Positions 52,786-61,569 are shown, counted from the stretch's first letter. The stretch is 64,000 bases of DNA from a bacterium (GCA_021821305.1 JAKACP010000001.1:310001-374000); one strand, 5' to 3'. The notes: generated by a model from the letters alone, not told the origin. Made by a program: numbers and translations.

Positions 52786-53865
52786 TCAAAGGGCGAGATT
52801 GGAGTCCGCATCGAGCGACAGAGCGTCGGTCGCGAGTCGGTCGCGATCTTCGGCTCCCATGTGTCCGTAGCGGAAGACCGCAGCCGAGCCGATCATCGCC
52901 GCGTTGTCGAGAGAATACTTGAATTCCGGCATCATGAACGTCGTCTCCGGAAAATCGCGCAAGACGAGCTCGCGCATCCGGTCGCGCAGGCGCGTATTGG
53001 CCGAGACGCCGCCGGCGATGATGACGGTCGTGGGGGAATACGCTTCGATCGCTTTTCCGGTCTTGGCGACGAGGACGTCGACGACGGCTTCCTGGAATTC
53101 GTGCGCGACCGCATCGATGAAGTGCGTATCGTTTTTCCGCGCCTCGTTCTCTTTCATCAGATACAGCACCGCCGTCTTGAGTCCCGAGAAGGAAAAGTCG
53201 AGATTGTCGGAATCGATCATCGGGCGCGGCAACGGGAATTCCGGATTCTTCCCCGGTTCGTGATTCTCCGCCCGCGCGGCGATCGCCGGTCCTCCGGGAT
53301 AAGGGAGACCGAGGAGCCGGGCCGCCTTGTCGAACGCCTCACCGGCCGCGTCATCGCGCGTCTCGCCGAGGATCTCATATCGGAAGTGATCCCGCATCAA
53401 GACGAGCTGCGTATGGCCGCCGGATACGATGAGGGCGAGGAGCGGGAACGAATCGGTCTTGTCGGGATCCGTTCCGATGAAGTTGGCGTAGATGTGTCCT
53501 TCGAGGTGATTCACGCCGAGCAGGGGTTTTTTCCAGACGAGCGAGAGGGTCTTGGCGGCCGAGACGCCGATCAGGAGCGCGGGGATGAGACCGGGTCCCT
53601 TGGTGACGGCGATCGCGGAGAGATCGTCCGGGGCGATGCCGCCCTTGCGGATCGCATCCTCGACGACCGGGATGATGTTCTCGACGTGCTCGCGCGCGGC
53701 AAGGTTCGGGACCACGCCGCCGTACTTGGCATGCAGCTCGATCTGGGTCCTCACGACGGACGAGAGGACGGTGACTTTCCCGTCGACCACGCCGACCACG
53801 GCCGCCGCGGTCTCATCGCAGGAGGTCTCGATCGCGAGTATAGTGATGTCGTGTGAATCGTTCAT
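52786..53865 (-). CDS. tsaD: tRNA N6-adenosine threonylcarbamoyltransferase TsaD
   Basis: A 359-residue enzyme that puts t6A at position 37 of ANN-reading tRNAs. Motifs: ILAIETSCDETAAAVV, metal-binding GVNHLEGHIYANF, LIVSGGHTQLVLM and IIAGGVSANTRLRDR, all in place. Length is slightly above the usual 340. It heads the minus-strand tsaD-valS-prsW set; a sigma gene diverges 51 bp away. Confidence 0.95.
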   Translation of the reverse strand: MNDSHDITILAIETSCDETAAAVVGVVDGKVTVLSSVVRTQIELHAKYGGVVPNLAAREHVENIIPVVEDAIRKGGIAPDDLSAIAVTKGPGLIPALLIGVSAAKTLSLVWKKPLLGVNHLEGHIYANFIGTDPDKTDSFPLLALIVSGGHTQLVLMRDHFRYEILGETRDDAAGEAFDKAARLLGLPYPGGPAIAARAENHEPGKNPEFPLPRPMIDSDNLDFSFSGLKTAVLYLMKENEARKNDTHFIDAVAHEFQEAVVDVLVAKTGKAIEAYSPTTVIIAGGVSANTRLRDRMRELVLRDFPETTFMMPEFKYSLDNAAMIGSAAVFRYGHMGAEDRDRLATDALSLDADSNLAL

Positions 53866-53916
53866 GATGCTTTACTTTATTCCGTTTTGTGATAGAACAC
53901 AAGGAAGGCATACCCT

Positions 53917-54495
53917 ATGGAAAAGAAGGCATATACCGACGCTGAGCTCGCGCTCCGTTCCCGGAAGGGCGATCAGGCCGCTTTTCAGGAGCTCGTGTCG
54001 CGGTATCGGGAAAAGCTCTCGCTCTACCTCCGCCACCTGACTCTCGGCCGTGACGAATCGGAGGATCTCGTCCAGGACGTGTTCATGAAGGCGTACCGCG
54101 CACTCGGGAGTTTCGACGGGAGACGCCGGTTCTCGCCGTGGATCTATCGGATCGCGCACAACGAGGCGATCAACTACCTGAAGCGCAAGAGCCGCCGCCG
54201 AGTCGTCTCCTGGGAGGATATTTCGGATTCACAAGACGAGCTCGAGGCCGCACAGATTGCCGATACGCCGGAGGAACTGTGGGCGAACGAAGAGGATCGG
54301 GAGAGGGTGCGTCACGCGCTCAGCGAACTGTCTGAGCCGTATCGCGAGGTGCTCATACTCCGGTACTATCTCGACAAGTCCTACACCGAGATGAGCGAGA
54401 TACTCGGCAAGCCGGAGAATACCATCGCGAGCACCCTGAGCCGGGCGAAAAAGAAGCTGGCGCAACGGTTGGACCGGCGAAAGAAGCCGAGATGA
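53917..54495 (+). CDS. ECF-type RNA polymerase sigma factor
   Basis: A 192-residue sigma-70 family member with region 2 (DLVQDVFMKAYRALGSFDG, RRFSPWIYRIAHNEAINYLK) and region 4 (LSEPYREVLILRYYLDKSYTE, EILGKPENTIASTLSRAKKKL); regions 1 and 3 are absent, which is the extracytoplasmic-function layout. No anti-sigma gene follows; a terminator comes instead. Because RpoA lacks its CTD, sigma choice may carry much of the promoter control here. Confidence 0.9.
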   Translation: MEKKAYTDAELALRSRKGDQAAFQELVSRYREKLSLYLRHLTLGRDESEDLVQDVFMKAYRALGSFDGRRRFSPWIYRIAHNEAINYLKRKSRRRVVSWEDISDSQDELEAAQIADTPEELWANEEDRERVRHALSELSEPYREVLILRYYLDKSYTEMSEILGKPENTIASTLSRAKKKLAQRLDRRKKPR

Positions 54496-54516
54496 ACGAC
54501 GACATCAGGATTTCAT

Positions 54517-54546
54517 AAAAACATCCGCGAGTGGCGGATGTTTTTT
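54517..54546 (+). terminator. Terminator of the sigma gene
   Basis: ACATCCGC-GAGTG-GCGGATGT then six T. Confidence 0.85.
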
Positions 54547-54577
54547 GTTTCTTGTTCCGGCGGGCGCGGCTACTGCT

Positions 54578-54826
54578 TCAGCGCAGAGCTTTGAGCGCGG
54601 CGATCAGGACGATGGCGCCGACCAAAGCTACTGCGAAACTGCCGATGTTGAAGCCGGTCACGCCGCCACCGATGCCCAGGAGGCTGAAAATCCAGCTGCC
54701 GAGCATGGCGCCGACGATACCGACGATGATATTGAGGATGATACCTTGCTGTCCGTCGGTGTCCATCAGCACCGAGGCGATCCAACCGACCAGCCCTCCG
54801 AAAATGATATAGATGAGGAGACTCAT
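54578..54826 (-). CDS. GlsB/YeaQ/YmgE-family membrane protein
   Basis: An 82-residue protein of three membrane helices rich in Gly (IIFGGLVGWIASVLM, ILNIIVGIVGAMLGSWIFSL, FAVALVGAIVLIAALKAL). This is the transglycosylase-associated or GlsB stress family; the name does not prove enzymatic activity. It is 20 bp downstream of a YggT-type gene on the same strand, likely one stress/membrane operon. Confidence 0.87.
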   Translation of the reverse strand: MSLLIYIIFGGLVGWIASVLMDTDGQQGIILNIIVGIVGAMLGSWIFSLLGIGGGVTGFNIGSFAVALVGAIVLIAALKALR

Positions 54827-54846
54827 AGGGGTACGCGTGAATGGGA

Positions 54847-55203
54847 TTATTTGTCCTGCTGATCAAGCTTCATCGCCGCTTCGGGCGTGGAAACGGTCTT
54901 GCCCATCACCAAGAGTTTGATTATACCCCAAGCCACGACGTAATAGACGAACATCGCGAGGATGGTGGTCCACTCGAAGACGCTTCCCTGCGCTTTGGTG
55001 ACATTGAACACCGCGGCAAAGGGAGTGGCAAACGGTGCCGTGACCGCATAGATGAAACTGGTGAACCCGGCTTCGGCATTGGCACCGAGGAGTTTCAACA
55101 CGAAACGGAACGCGAGAAGAACCTCGACGAGGCCCAAGATATACCAGACGATCTGCGTGCCACGATAGAGCGGTTGTGTGCTGCCTGATGATTGCGCGTC
55201 CAT
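54847..55203 (-). CDS. YggT-family membrane protein
   Basis: A 118-residue protein with two membrane helices around the YggT signature FRFVLKLLGANAEAGFTSF, then YAVTAPFATPFAAVF. YggT proteins often lie near division genes, but their exact role is open. The N-terminus is Ser/Gln-rich and the C-terminus (TPEAAMKLDQQDK) cytoplasmic. Upstream at 55204-55348 the sequence is AT-rich with no gene. Confidence 0.82.
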   Translation of the reverse strand: MDAQSSGSTQPLYRGTQIVWYILGLVEVLLAFRFVLKLLGANAEAGFTSFIYAVTAPFATPFAAVFNVTKAQGSVFEWTTILAMFVYYVVAWGIIKLLVMGKTVSTPEAAMKLDQQDK

Positions 55204-55348
55204 ATGTTTTGAGCTAGATGATTACTGGCGACATCCCGATACGGCTGCGTAGACCCATATCGTGTGTAATGAAAAATTGTAGCTCTATGAATGAAGTATA
55301 CTCCTCCTAGCCGATAATAGCGAACGATCGTATGAAAATGAATGAAAC

Positions 55349-55377
55349 AAAAGACACCGTCAGGTGACGGTGTCTTA
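55349..55377 (-). terminator. Terminator of tRNA-Glu(TTC)
   Basis: GACACCGTCA-CC-TGACGGTGTC on the minus strand, followed by TTTTG. Confidence 0.75.
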
Positions 55378-55387
55378 TTGAAGAATG

Positions 55388-55459
55388 TAGCCCGTAGGGG
55401 AGTCGAACCCCTCTTACCAGGATGAAAACCTGGCGTCCTAACCGATAGACGAACGGGCC
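55388..55459 (-). tRNA. tRNA-Glu (anticodon TTC)
   Basis: Acceptor GGCCCGT/ACGGGCT, D arm GTCTATCGGTTAGGAC, anticodon stem CCAGG/CCTGG around TTTTCAT, T loop GTTCGACTC. Confidence 0.94.
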
Positions 55460-55516
55460 AAGTAAAATGTCAAAACTAAGTGCTATTAAAGCAAGAGTAG
55501 CGAATTATAGCAAGAG

Positions 55517-56767
55517 TCAGGATTCCAGGGTATTCGTTTCCGCAATCCGCGCGTACGCGCGAGCGCTTTCGCGGATGGCGCGGCCTTGGGTCGTGCGGTC
55601 GACGGCGACGAGGCCGAATCGGAGCCAATACCCCTTGTCCCACTCGAAGTTGTCGAGAAGCGACCAGTAGAAATAGCCGCGTACGTCGACGCCGTCGGCG
55701 ATCGCGTGATGCATGGCGGCAAGCGCACGCGGGATGAATTCCCGTCGGAGTTCATCGGAGGCATCCGCCAGACCGTTTTCGGTGATATATATGGGTTTGC
55801 CGTAGCGTCGCAACTCCATGAGCGCCTGATAGATGGATTCCGGGTGGAACTCCCAGCCGAAATCAGTCTGTCGTTCGTTCGGATTCTTCCCGAAACCGTT
55901 GTCGATGACGTTTCGGTTGTAGTGGTTGAGGCCGATGAAGTCCTGATGTTTTCCGATGCGGTTCAGGAAGTAGAGATTCCACCCGTAGTCGGCGGCGGCC
56001 TTGAGCGCGCGGTTGACCGGGGTCGGACGCACCATTTCGAATACGACCTGATGCTTGGCGATGCCGATCTGCGCTTCCGGGAAATTTTCCTTGATCGTCG
56101 CGTATGCGAGTCGGTGTGCGTCGATAAGGCGGTGTATGGACTTCAGGAAGAGGCGCACGCTTTTTTTCTGCGGCGGCCAGGCGCCTTTCATGTATGCATG
56201 CGAGGAGACGACATCGGGTTCGTTGAGCGTGATCCAGAACTTCACGTCGTTCCCGAGCGACGAGACGATCTTCTCCGTGTATATGCGGAACCGTTCCGGG
56301 AAATCCGACGCGGTCGTTCCGCCACGTTCCGAGAGCCACAATGGGAGCGTCCAGTGCCAGAGTGTGACGAAGGGCTCGATGCCGCGCGCGCGGAGCGATC
56401 GGATCATCTGCCGGTAGCGGTCGATCGCGGTCTCGTCGAAGACGCCTTCCTCGGGTTCGATCCGCGACCACTCGATCGAGAAGCGGTAGGCCTTGAGATG
56501 GAGTTCGCTCAGGATATCGAAATCTTCCTCATAGCGGTTCCAAGAGTCGCAGGCGATTCCGGAGAGGTAATTCGCGGGGTCGATCGCCTCCTTTTCGAAT
56601 TTTTTCCAGTTCGGGTTCCAGCGGAAGGACGCTTCCGATTCGGCCGCGAGGCGCTCGGCGTTGGCCGCTTCCCATTCGCTCCAGTCGTTGTGCTGACCGC
56701 CCTCGATCTGATGCGAGGCGGTCGCCGCGCCCCAGAGGAAGCCTTCCGGAAATTCGAGTTTTGGCAT
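55517..56767 (-). CDS. GH1 family beta-glycosidase
   Basis: A 416-residue TIM-barrel glycosidase. FPEGFLWGAATASHQIEGG is the N-terminal signature, acid/base Glu is in WITLNEPDVVSSHAYM, and nucleophile Glu in IYITENGLADASDE; FYWSLLDNFEWDKGY closes the active site. No signal peptide, so it is cytoplasmic and probably cleaves beta-glucosides or phospho-sugars; the sugar is not readable. The start codon is only 11 bp from that of the divergent gene at 56779. Confidence 0.92.
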   Translation of the reverse strand: MPKLEFPEGFLWGAATASHQIEGGQHNDWSEWEAANAERLAAESEASFRWNPNWKKFEKEAIDPANYLSGIACDSWNRYEEDFDILSELHLKAYRFSIEWSRIEPEEGVFDETAIDRYRQMIRSLRARGIEPFVTLWHWTLPLWLSERGGTTASDFPERFRIYTEKIVSSLGNDVKFWITLNEPDVVSSHAYMKGAWPPQKKSVRLFLKSIHRLIDAHRLAYATIKENFPEAQIGIAKHQVVFEMVRPTPVNRALKAAADYGWNLYFLNRIGKHQDFIGLNHYNRNVIDNGFGKNPNERQTDFGWEFHPESIYQALMELRRYGKPIYITENGLADASDELRREFIPRALAAMHHAIADGVDVRGYFYWSLLDNFEWDKGYWLRFGLVAVDRTTQGRAIRESARAYARIAETNTLES

Positions 56768-56778
56768 ATCGTTTCAGT

Positions 56779-57318
56779 ATGAAAATCCTTACCCGATCAT
56801 TCTATCACAAGGACACGCTCGAGGTCGCCCGCGGACTCCTCGGAAGCGTGCTCGTTCGCCGGGTGGGACGGAAGACCGTCCGGGCGCGGATCGTGGAGAC
56901 GGAGGCGTACGTCGGCGAGGACGACCTCGCGTGCCACGCTTCGAAGGGCCGGACGAAGCGGACCGAGGTGATGTACGGCGAGGCGGGACACGCGTATGTC
57001 TACATGATCTACGGGATGTACCACTGTCTCAACATCGTGACGGAAGCGAAGGATTTCCCGTCGGCGGTGCTCATCCGCGCCGTGGAAATCGACGGGGTGC
57101 CCCGCAAGGAGACGGACGGCCCCGGAAAACTCTGTCGATTCCTCGACATCGACCGGAGCCTGAACGGGTGGGATGTGACGCGCGGCGGGAAACTGTGGAT
57201 CGAATCCGGAAAACCATCCGACGATGAAATCGTCTCAGCGGCGAAACGGGTCGGCATCGACTACGCGGGACACTGCCGGGAGTATCCCTGGCGGTTTGTC
57301 TTGGAAGGGAAAAAATGA
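56779..57318 (+). CDS. DNA-3-methyladenine glycosylase (AAG family)
   Basis: A 179-residue base-excision enzyme of the AAG/MPG fold. Motifs: MKILTRSFYHKDTLEVARGL, ARIVETEAYVGEDDLACHA, and ETDGPGKLCRFLDIDRSLNG. It removes alkylated bases and probably hypoxanthine. The ATG at 56779 matches the family start. The promoter must lie inside the divergent GH1 gene or give a nearly leaderless RNA. Confidence 0.9.
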   Translation: MKILTRSFYHKDTLEVARGLLGSVLVRRVGRKTVRARIVETEAYVGEDDLACHASKGRTKRTEVMYGEAGHAYVYMIYGMYHCLNIVTEAKDFPSAVLIRAVEIDGVPRKETDGPGKLCRFLDIDRSLNGWDVTRGGKLWIESGKPSDDEIVSAAKRVGIDYAGHCREYPWRFVLEGKK

Positions 57319-57350
57319 GAAGCTGGGGTCATACATGAATCGGCCATCCT

Positions 57351-57626
57351 ATGGGTTTCGAAGATATCACCCGATCATCGGAAGCGGAGTCCCGGATGTC
57401 CGAGGAATCCTTTTTCCTGACGGAGCAGAAGGTGCTCGAGGAACTGTTCGGCGATGACGGGGAGAAAGCCTCCGAGTGGCTTCTCCGTGACGGCGGGCAC
57501 AACGGCGCGCTGCTTCGCGAAGCGACCGAACGGCACCTGCGTTCATCCGGAAGCGACTCGGATATCGTTCTCCGGATCGCGGATGAACTGCGCTTTCATC
57601 CCGAAGATCTCCGGGAGGCCGCGTGA
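57351..57626 (+). CDS. Small acidic unknown protein
   Basis: A 91-residue protein, Glu/Asp/Ser-rich and helical (TEQKVLEELFGDDGEKASEW, IVLRIADELRFHPEDLR). No family recognised. A start at 57396 (MSEESFFL) would give 76 residues and is equally likely. It ends 4 bp before the recG stop on the other strand, and may be in the transcript of the glycosylase. Confidence 0.55.
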   Translation: MGFEDITRSSEAESRMSEESFFLTEQKVLEELFGDDGEKASEWLLRDGGHNGALLREATERHLRSSGSDSDIVLRIADELRFHPEDLREAA

Positions 57627-57629
57627 GAG

Positions 57630-59717
57630 TTATTCCAGATGGATCTTTTCTTCGAATTTCCTGAGTTCGTCGCGGAGCAGGGGGTGGTGTTCGAGTGACG
57701 GATCCTCGGCGAGAAGCCGCGCCGCTTCCGTACGGGCGATCTCGATGAGCTTGAGATTGGTCAGGTTTTCCATGGAAACATCGGGCAGTCCGGACTGGCG
57801 CGTGCCGAAGAAGCTTCCCGGACCGCGGAGCGCGAGATCGGCTTCGGCTATCTCGAACCCGCTTGCGCTTTTCTCGAGCGCCTCGAGGCGGGCGTTCTTC
57901 GCGGAGACACCTTCTCCGGGGAAGAGGAAACAGTAGGACTGGTGTTCGGACCGGCCGACCCGGCCGCGGAACTGATGGAGCTGTGAAAGTCCGAAGCGTT
58001 CGGCGTTCTCGATCAGGATGACGCTCGCGTTTGGGATGTCGATACCGACCTCGATGACGGAGGTGGCGACGAGGATATCGGATTTTCCGAGACGGAAGTC
58101 CTCCATGATCGCTTCCTTTTCCTTGGCCTTGAGTTTGCCGTGGACGAGCGCGATGCGCAGGTCGGGGAAGACTTCCTTTTGCAGGCGCTCCGCTTCCGCG
58201 GTCGCGGCCTTCACGTCCTCCATCGCCTCGGATTCCTCGACCAAAGGCGAGATGACGAATGCCTGCCGTCCGTCCGCGATCTCCTTGCGGATGAAATCAT
58301 AGATGACCTCGCGGTCCGCGCGGTTGTGCGCGATCCGGGTCTTGATCGGTTTGCGGTCTTTCGGGAGCTCGTCGAGCACGGAGAGGTCGAGATCGCCGAA
58401 GAAGGCGAGCGCGAGCGTCCGCGGGATCGGGGTCGCGGTCATGGTGAGGAAATGCGGGACCGCGTCCTGGAGCCCGTCGTTGATCTCGGAGGCGCGGAGC
58501 TGGAGCGATGCGCGCTGTTCGACGCCGAAGCGGTGCTGTTCGTCCACGACGACGAGCGCGAGATTCCGGAAACGGATCTTCTCCTGGAGGATAGCGTGCG
58601 TACCGATGATGACGCGCGGGATGCCCGCCTGTATGGCCTTGATGAGCGACGGCTTTTTGACGGGGTCGCGGTTGAGCGCCTGATATTCGCGGGTGAGGAG
58701 CGCTATCGAGAACGGTTCGTCGGCGAACAGGCGCGACAGGCTCTCCCAGTGCTGGCGGGCGAGGACCGCGGTCGGCGCGAGTATGACCGACTGGTATCCG
58801 GCGAGCGCCGCAGCGCGGAGCGCGAGCCCGGCGACCACGGTCTTACCCGATCCGACGTCGCCGTTGAGGAGTCTATTCATCGGGCGGGGCCGCGCGAGGT
58901 CATCTTGTATCTCGGTCGCGGCTTTTTTCTGCGCCCGAGTAAGGACGAAGGGGAGGGCATCCATGAAGGCCTCGGTCGCTTTCCGGTCCGAAGGGATCGG
59001 CACCGCGGCCGCCGTATCGAAGAGCGCCTTCGCCTGGAGGGAGCGGAGTTCGAGAGTGAGCATCTCATCCCAGGCGAAACGCTTACGGGCGACCTGCCAA
59101 TCGTTCTCATCGGCCGGGAAATGCACCGATCGTATCGCGGCTCCCAAGGTCGGCAGGTGGAGGCGCTCGAGGATGTCCTTCGGAACGGGATCGGGAATCG
59201 ATTTCAGCTGTTTGAGGATCTCGATGATCTGCCAGCGGAAGAATCGTGACGTCACGCCGGCGGTTTCGGGATATATGGGTATGAGGCGCGCGGTATGCGT
59301 CGCCGTCCTCGCCGAGCGCTCATAGTCGGGACCCTGGAAGAGGAGTCCCTTCTTGTCCTCGGAGACCTTGCCGGAGAGCCGCACCGAGAGCCCTTCGCTC
59401 AGGGTCGCGGCGATGAAGCGGTTGCCGAACCATATCGCGCGGACCGTACCGGATCCGTCGTCGAGCGTCGCCTCGGTCAGGTAGACGTGTTTGTGGAATG
59501 TCCGACCGGCGCTGAGCCGGGTGATCGTCCCTTCGACCGTGCAGAGGTCTCCCGGAGCGAGGTCGGCGATCGGCTTCACCGCGGAATAGTCCTCGTAGTG
59601 ACGGGGAATATGCCGGAGGAGGTCACCCACGGTCGTGAGCTCGAGGCGTTTCAGGCGTCCGAGCACGTTTTTCTTGAAAGCGGGGATTTCCGCAAGCGGC
59701 GTATCGAGTGTGAACAT
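57630..59717 (-). CDS. recG: ATP-dependent DNA helicase RecG
   Basis: A 695-residue superfamily-2 helicase that rewinds stalled forks and branch-migrates Holliday junctions. The N-terminal wedge has an OB domain (about 55-150), then Walker A LLNGDVGSGKTVVAGLALRA, the DExH box VVVDEQHRFGVEQR, TMTATPIPRTLALAF, and QFRGRVGRSEHQSYCFL with the arginine finger. TRG motif region is present in the C-terminal part. Dispersed element copy D lies 30 bp upstream of its start. Confidence 0.95.
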   Translation of the reverse strand: MFTLDTPLAEIPAFKKNVLGRLKRLELTTVGDLLRHIPRHYEDYSAVKPIADLAPGDLCTVEGTITRLSAGRTFHKHVYLTEATLDDGSGTVRAIWFGNRFIAATLSEGLSVRLSGKVSEDKKGLLFQGPDYERSARTATHTARLIPIYPETAGVTSRFFRWQIIEILKQLKSIPDPVPKDILERLHLPTLGAAIRSVHFPADENDWQVARKRFAWDEMLTLELRSLQAKALFDTAAAVPIPSDRKATEAFMDALPFVLTRAQKKAATEIQDDLARPRPMNRLLNGDVGSGKTVVAGLALRAAALAGYQSVILAPTAVLARQHWESLSRLFADEPFSIALLTREYQALNRDPVKKPSLIKAIQAGIPRVIIGTHAILQEKIRFRNLALVVVDEQHRFGVEQRASLQLRASEINDGLQDAVPHFLTMTATPIPRTLALAFFGDLDLSVLDELPKDRKPIKTRIAHNRADREVIYDFIRKEIADGRQAFVISPLVEESEAMEDVKAATAEAERLQKEVFPDLRIALVHGKLKAKEKEAIMEDFRLGKSDILVATSVIEVGIDIPNASVILIENAERFGLSQLHQFRGRVGRSEHQSYCFLFPGEGVSAKNARLEALEKSASGFEIAEADLALRGPGSFFGTRQSGLPDVSMENLTNLKLIEIARTEAARLLAEDPSLEHHPLLRDELRKFEEKIHLE

Positions 59718-59747
59718 AGAGATGCCTCCAGCATAGCAGGGGTGTCG

Positions 59748-59910
59748 AGAGCCTGTCTAATAAGTCTCTTTCGTCGCGATTTTCCAAAATTTCGAGCGAA
59801 AAACGTACGGATGGAGGAGGGCTACTCGGAGGGTAGCCAGACGAGATACGGACGTTTTACAGCCGAAATTTTGGAAATGCAGCGGAATACGGGCTTTTTA
59901 GACAGGCTCT
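59748..59910 (+). repeat. Dispersed palindromic element, copy D
   Basis: 163 bp with termini AGAGCCTGTCTAA / TTTTTAGACAGGCTCT. Middle arms TTTCCAAAATTTCG (59781-59794) and CGAAATTTTGGAAA (59864-59877) match perfectly. The central stem GGCTAC/GTAGCC lies at 59820-59838. It is the shortest copy, lacking about 20 bp near the right end. Confidence 0.85.
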
Positions 59911-59912
59911 AA

Positions 59913-59957
59913 GGAAAAAAAAGAACCCCGACGCGTAAAGGGGATAGCGTCGGGGTT
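59913..59957 (-). terminator. Terminator of the minus-strand gene at 60057
   Basis: Minus strand AACCCCGACGC pairs with GCGTCGGGGTT, then CTTTTTTTT. Confidence 0.8.
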
Positions 59958-60056
59958 AAGAACCGCCTATGGATTTACCCGTTCTGGCGGGTGAGGAACG
60001 GACCAAGGAGTATCCGTTCCGAAATCCATGACGGGGGACACACGAATCAGGTCACA

Positions 60057-60428
60057 TCAGAACATCGACAGGCGCTCGGCCGGGATGGGGGTGAAGCGTC
60101 GCTTGGCCCCCGGATTGAGCGTGTCGTCGTTCGCGAGTTTCCTTCTGACGGGGACATCGTTGCCGAGGCCGAGCTCGCCGAGCATGTCACGTACGAATGA
60201 CTCGTCGATTTCGAACGTCGTCCGGGTGGGCGAGGTCGGCTTCATGAGTACCCGGGTCTTGTCGGTATGCAGGGAAAACCCGGCGCCGTTGTTTTTCAGG
60301 AATGTCTCGAGGCCTTTCCGTATGCCGACGCGGTCCTGCGGATCCGGTTCACGATTGAGTTCAAGGGTGATATTTCCGGTTCCGATGTTGAGCCACGCGG
60401 CGACACAGAAAAGAGGGGATCGGTTCAT
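60057..60428 (-). CDS. Unknown protein of 123 residues
   Basis: No family recognised. It starts MNRSPLFCVAAW with a GGAG ribosome site 7 bases upstream; a longer frame to 60461 has no such site. The protein is a compact mixed alpha/beta type (TGNITLELNREPDPQDRVGI, TRTTFEIDESFVRDMLGEL) with no signal peptide. It has its own terminator. Confidence 0.7.
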   Translation of the reverse strand: MNRSPLFCVAAWLNIGTGNITLELNREPDPQDRVGIRKGLETFLKNNGAGFSLHTDKTRVLMKPTSPTRTTFEIDESFVRDMLGELGLGNDVPVRRKLANDDTLNPGAKRRFTPIPAERLSMF

Positions 60429-60520
60429 GTGAATCTCCAAGAATGTGAAGGGACGAAACAAGACTTCCTTGTGAAGAAGTCTTGTTATTTAAGCAGGAAA
60501 TATACCTTTTGTCAATATGT

Positions 60521-60591
60521 GCGCTCGGCAGGAATCGAACCTGCATCGCCTCCTTCGGAGGGAGGCGTCCTATCCATTGAACGACGAGCGC
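60521..60591 (-). tRNA. tRNA-Arg (anticodon CCG)
   Basis: Acceptor GCGCTCG/CGAGCGC, anticodon stem CCTCC/GGAGG around CTCCGAA, T loop GTTCGATTC. CCA is not encoded. Confidence 0.94.
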
Positions 60592-60603
60592 GATTTTTTG
60601 GTG

Positions 60604-60676
60604 TGCGCTTGGCAGGAATCGAACCTGCGACCTTCTGGACCGCAACCAGACGCTCTATCCACTGAGCTACAAGCGC
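60604..60676 (-). tRNA. tRNA-Arg (anticodon GCG)
   Basis: Acceptor GCGCTTG/CAAGCGC, D arm AGCTCAGTGGATAGAGC, anticodon stem TCTGG/CCAGA around TTGCGGT. The wobble base is G, not the A (inosine) usual for bacterial CGN-reading tRNA-Arg. Confidence 0.93.
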
Positions 60677-60724
60677 AAATTTTTCTATCTTCTTCAACCA
60701 GTCAACTAGCTTGAAGTTGCGGTA

Positions 60725-60796
60725 CCGCAACCAGACGCTCCCCGCCCGAACGTACCGTTCGGTACGGGCGGGTATCCACTGAGCTACAAGCGCAAA
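60725..60796 (-). pseudogene. Half copy of tRNA-Arg(GCG) split by a 32-bp hairpin
   Basis: 60725-60740 and 60773-60796 repeat the 5' half of the tRNA at 60604-60676 (acceptor strand, D arm and anticodon strand). Between them lies CCCGCCCG...CGGGCGGG (60741-60772), an imperfect palindrome. The 3' half is lost; TTGCGG-TA-CCGCAA at the break is itself a palindrome. Confidence 0.75.
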
Positions 60797-60869
60797 AAGA
60801 AACACAGCCCTCCAAGTATCTCTCTCAAATCTCCGTATTCTGCTGCAACAATGCTCTTTTGAGGGCTCA

Positions 60870-61457
60870 CTAAATATGGAATATTCTCTCGATCGTGTCA
60901 ATGAGCCCCGGCTCGTACTTCTGCTCGGGGACAAATGGTGCTATGAGGCTCCGTATCGCCTGGGGGTTCTGTTCGGCGAGCGGTATATGCACGTGGGATA
61001 TGAGCAGACCGTCGGTCCGGATGATGAGGTGCTTGGGGAAATCCGGATGATCCTCGAGAATCCAGAACGAGGCGATATCGTCGTATTCGTAGAATTCCCG
61101 TCCGACGGAGATACCCTTGTCCATCACCGCGTACCGGACCGGTTCCTCGGGGCGGTTGAGCGAGAGATAGCCCACCATGCCGATGAGGATGAAGACGATG
61201 GCCATGAGCGGGCTGTCGGTGTAGATGGCATAGGCCACGATGACGATGAGCGCCGCGATGGCTATCGTGACGGCTCTCGAGCCGAACTGTGCGGGCTCAT
61301 GCTCGAGCGTTTCCCACTGGGCGAGGACTTTGCCGCTCTTCCGATCGGAAATCGGAGGGGAGGCGGTTTTCGGGGCCGGATCCTCTATCGGTTCCGGCTT
61401 CCCGCCGAGAAAGGGCGAGCCGTTGGCGGATCCGGGCGTCTTCATGTCGAAACTCAT
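60870..61457 (-). CDS. Two-helix membrane protein of unknown function
   Basis: A 195-residue protein. A Pro/Ser-rich cytoplasmic tail (about 1-60) leads to two close helices (AVTIAIAALIVIVAYAIY and LMAIVFILIGMVGYLSL), then a soluble C-terminal domain (PVRYAVMDKGISVGREFYEY, FPKHLIIRTDGLLISHVHIP). This PH-like/DUF layout is common in CPR genomes; no biochemical role is known to me. Confidence 0.72.
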   Translation of the reverse strand: MSFDMKTPGSANGSPFLGGKPEPIEDPAPKTASPPISDRKSGKVLAQWETLEHEPAQFGSRAVTIAIAALIVIVAYAIYTDSPLMAIVFILIGMVGYLSLNRPEEPVRYAVMDKGISVGREFYEYDDIASFWILEDHPDFPKHLIIRTDGLLISHVHIPLAEQNPQAIRSLIAPFVPEQKYEPGLIDTIERIFHI

Positions 61458-61569
61458 AGGCGTGGCGACAAGGATGATCGATTCTTATCTCGGATTATAC
61501 CATAGGTACGGCCACGCTTCACAAACCACCCGGGGTTTGCTAGCCTGATGGAACATCGGATGGAGACAG

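Noticed and set aside
49952..53865. PrsW protease and ECF sigma factor as one regulatory pair
   Set aside because: They are about 4 kb apart on different strands and no anti-sigma gene lies between; the link is only a guess.
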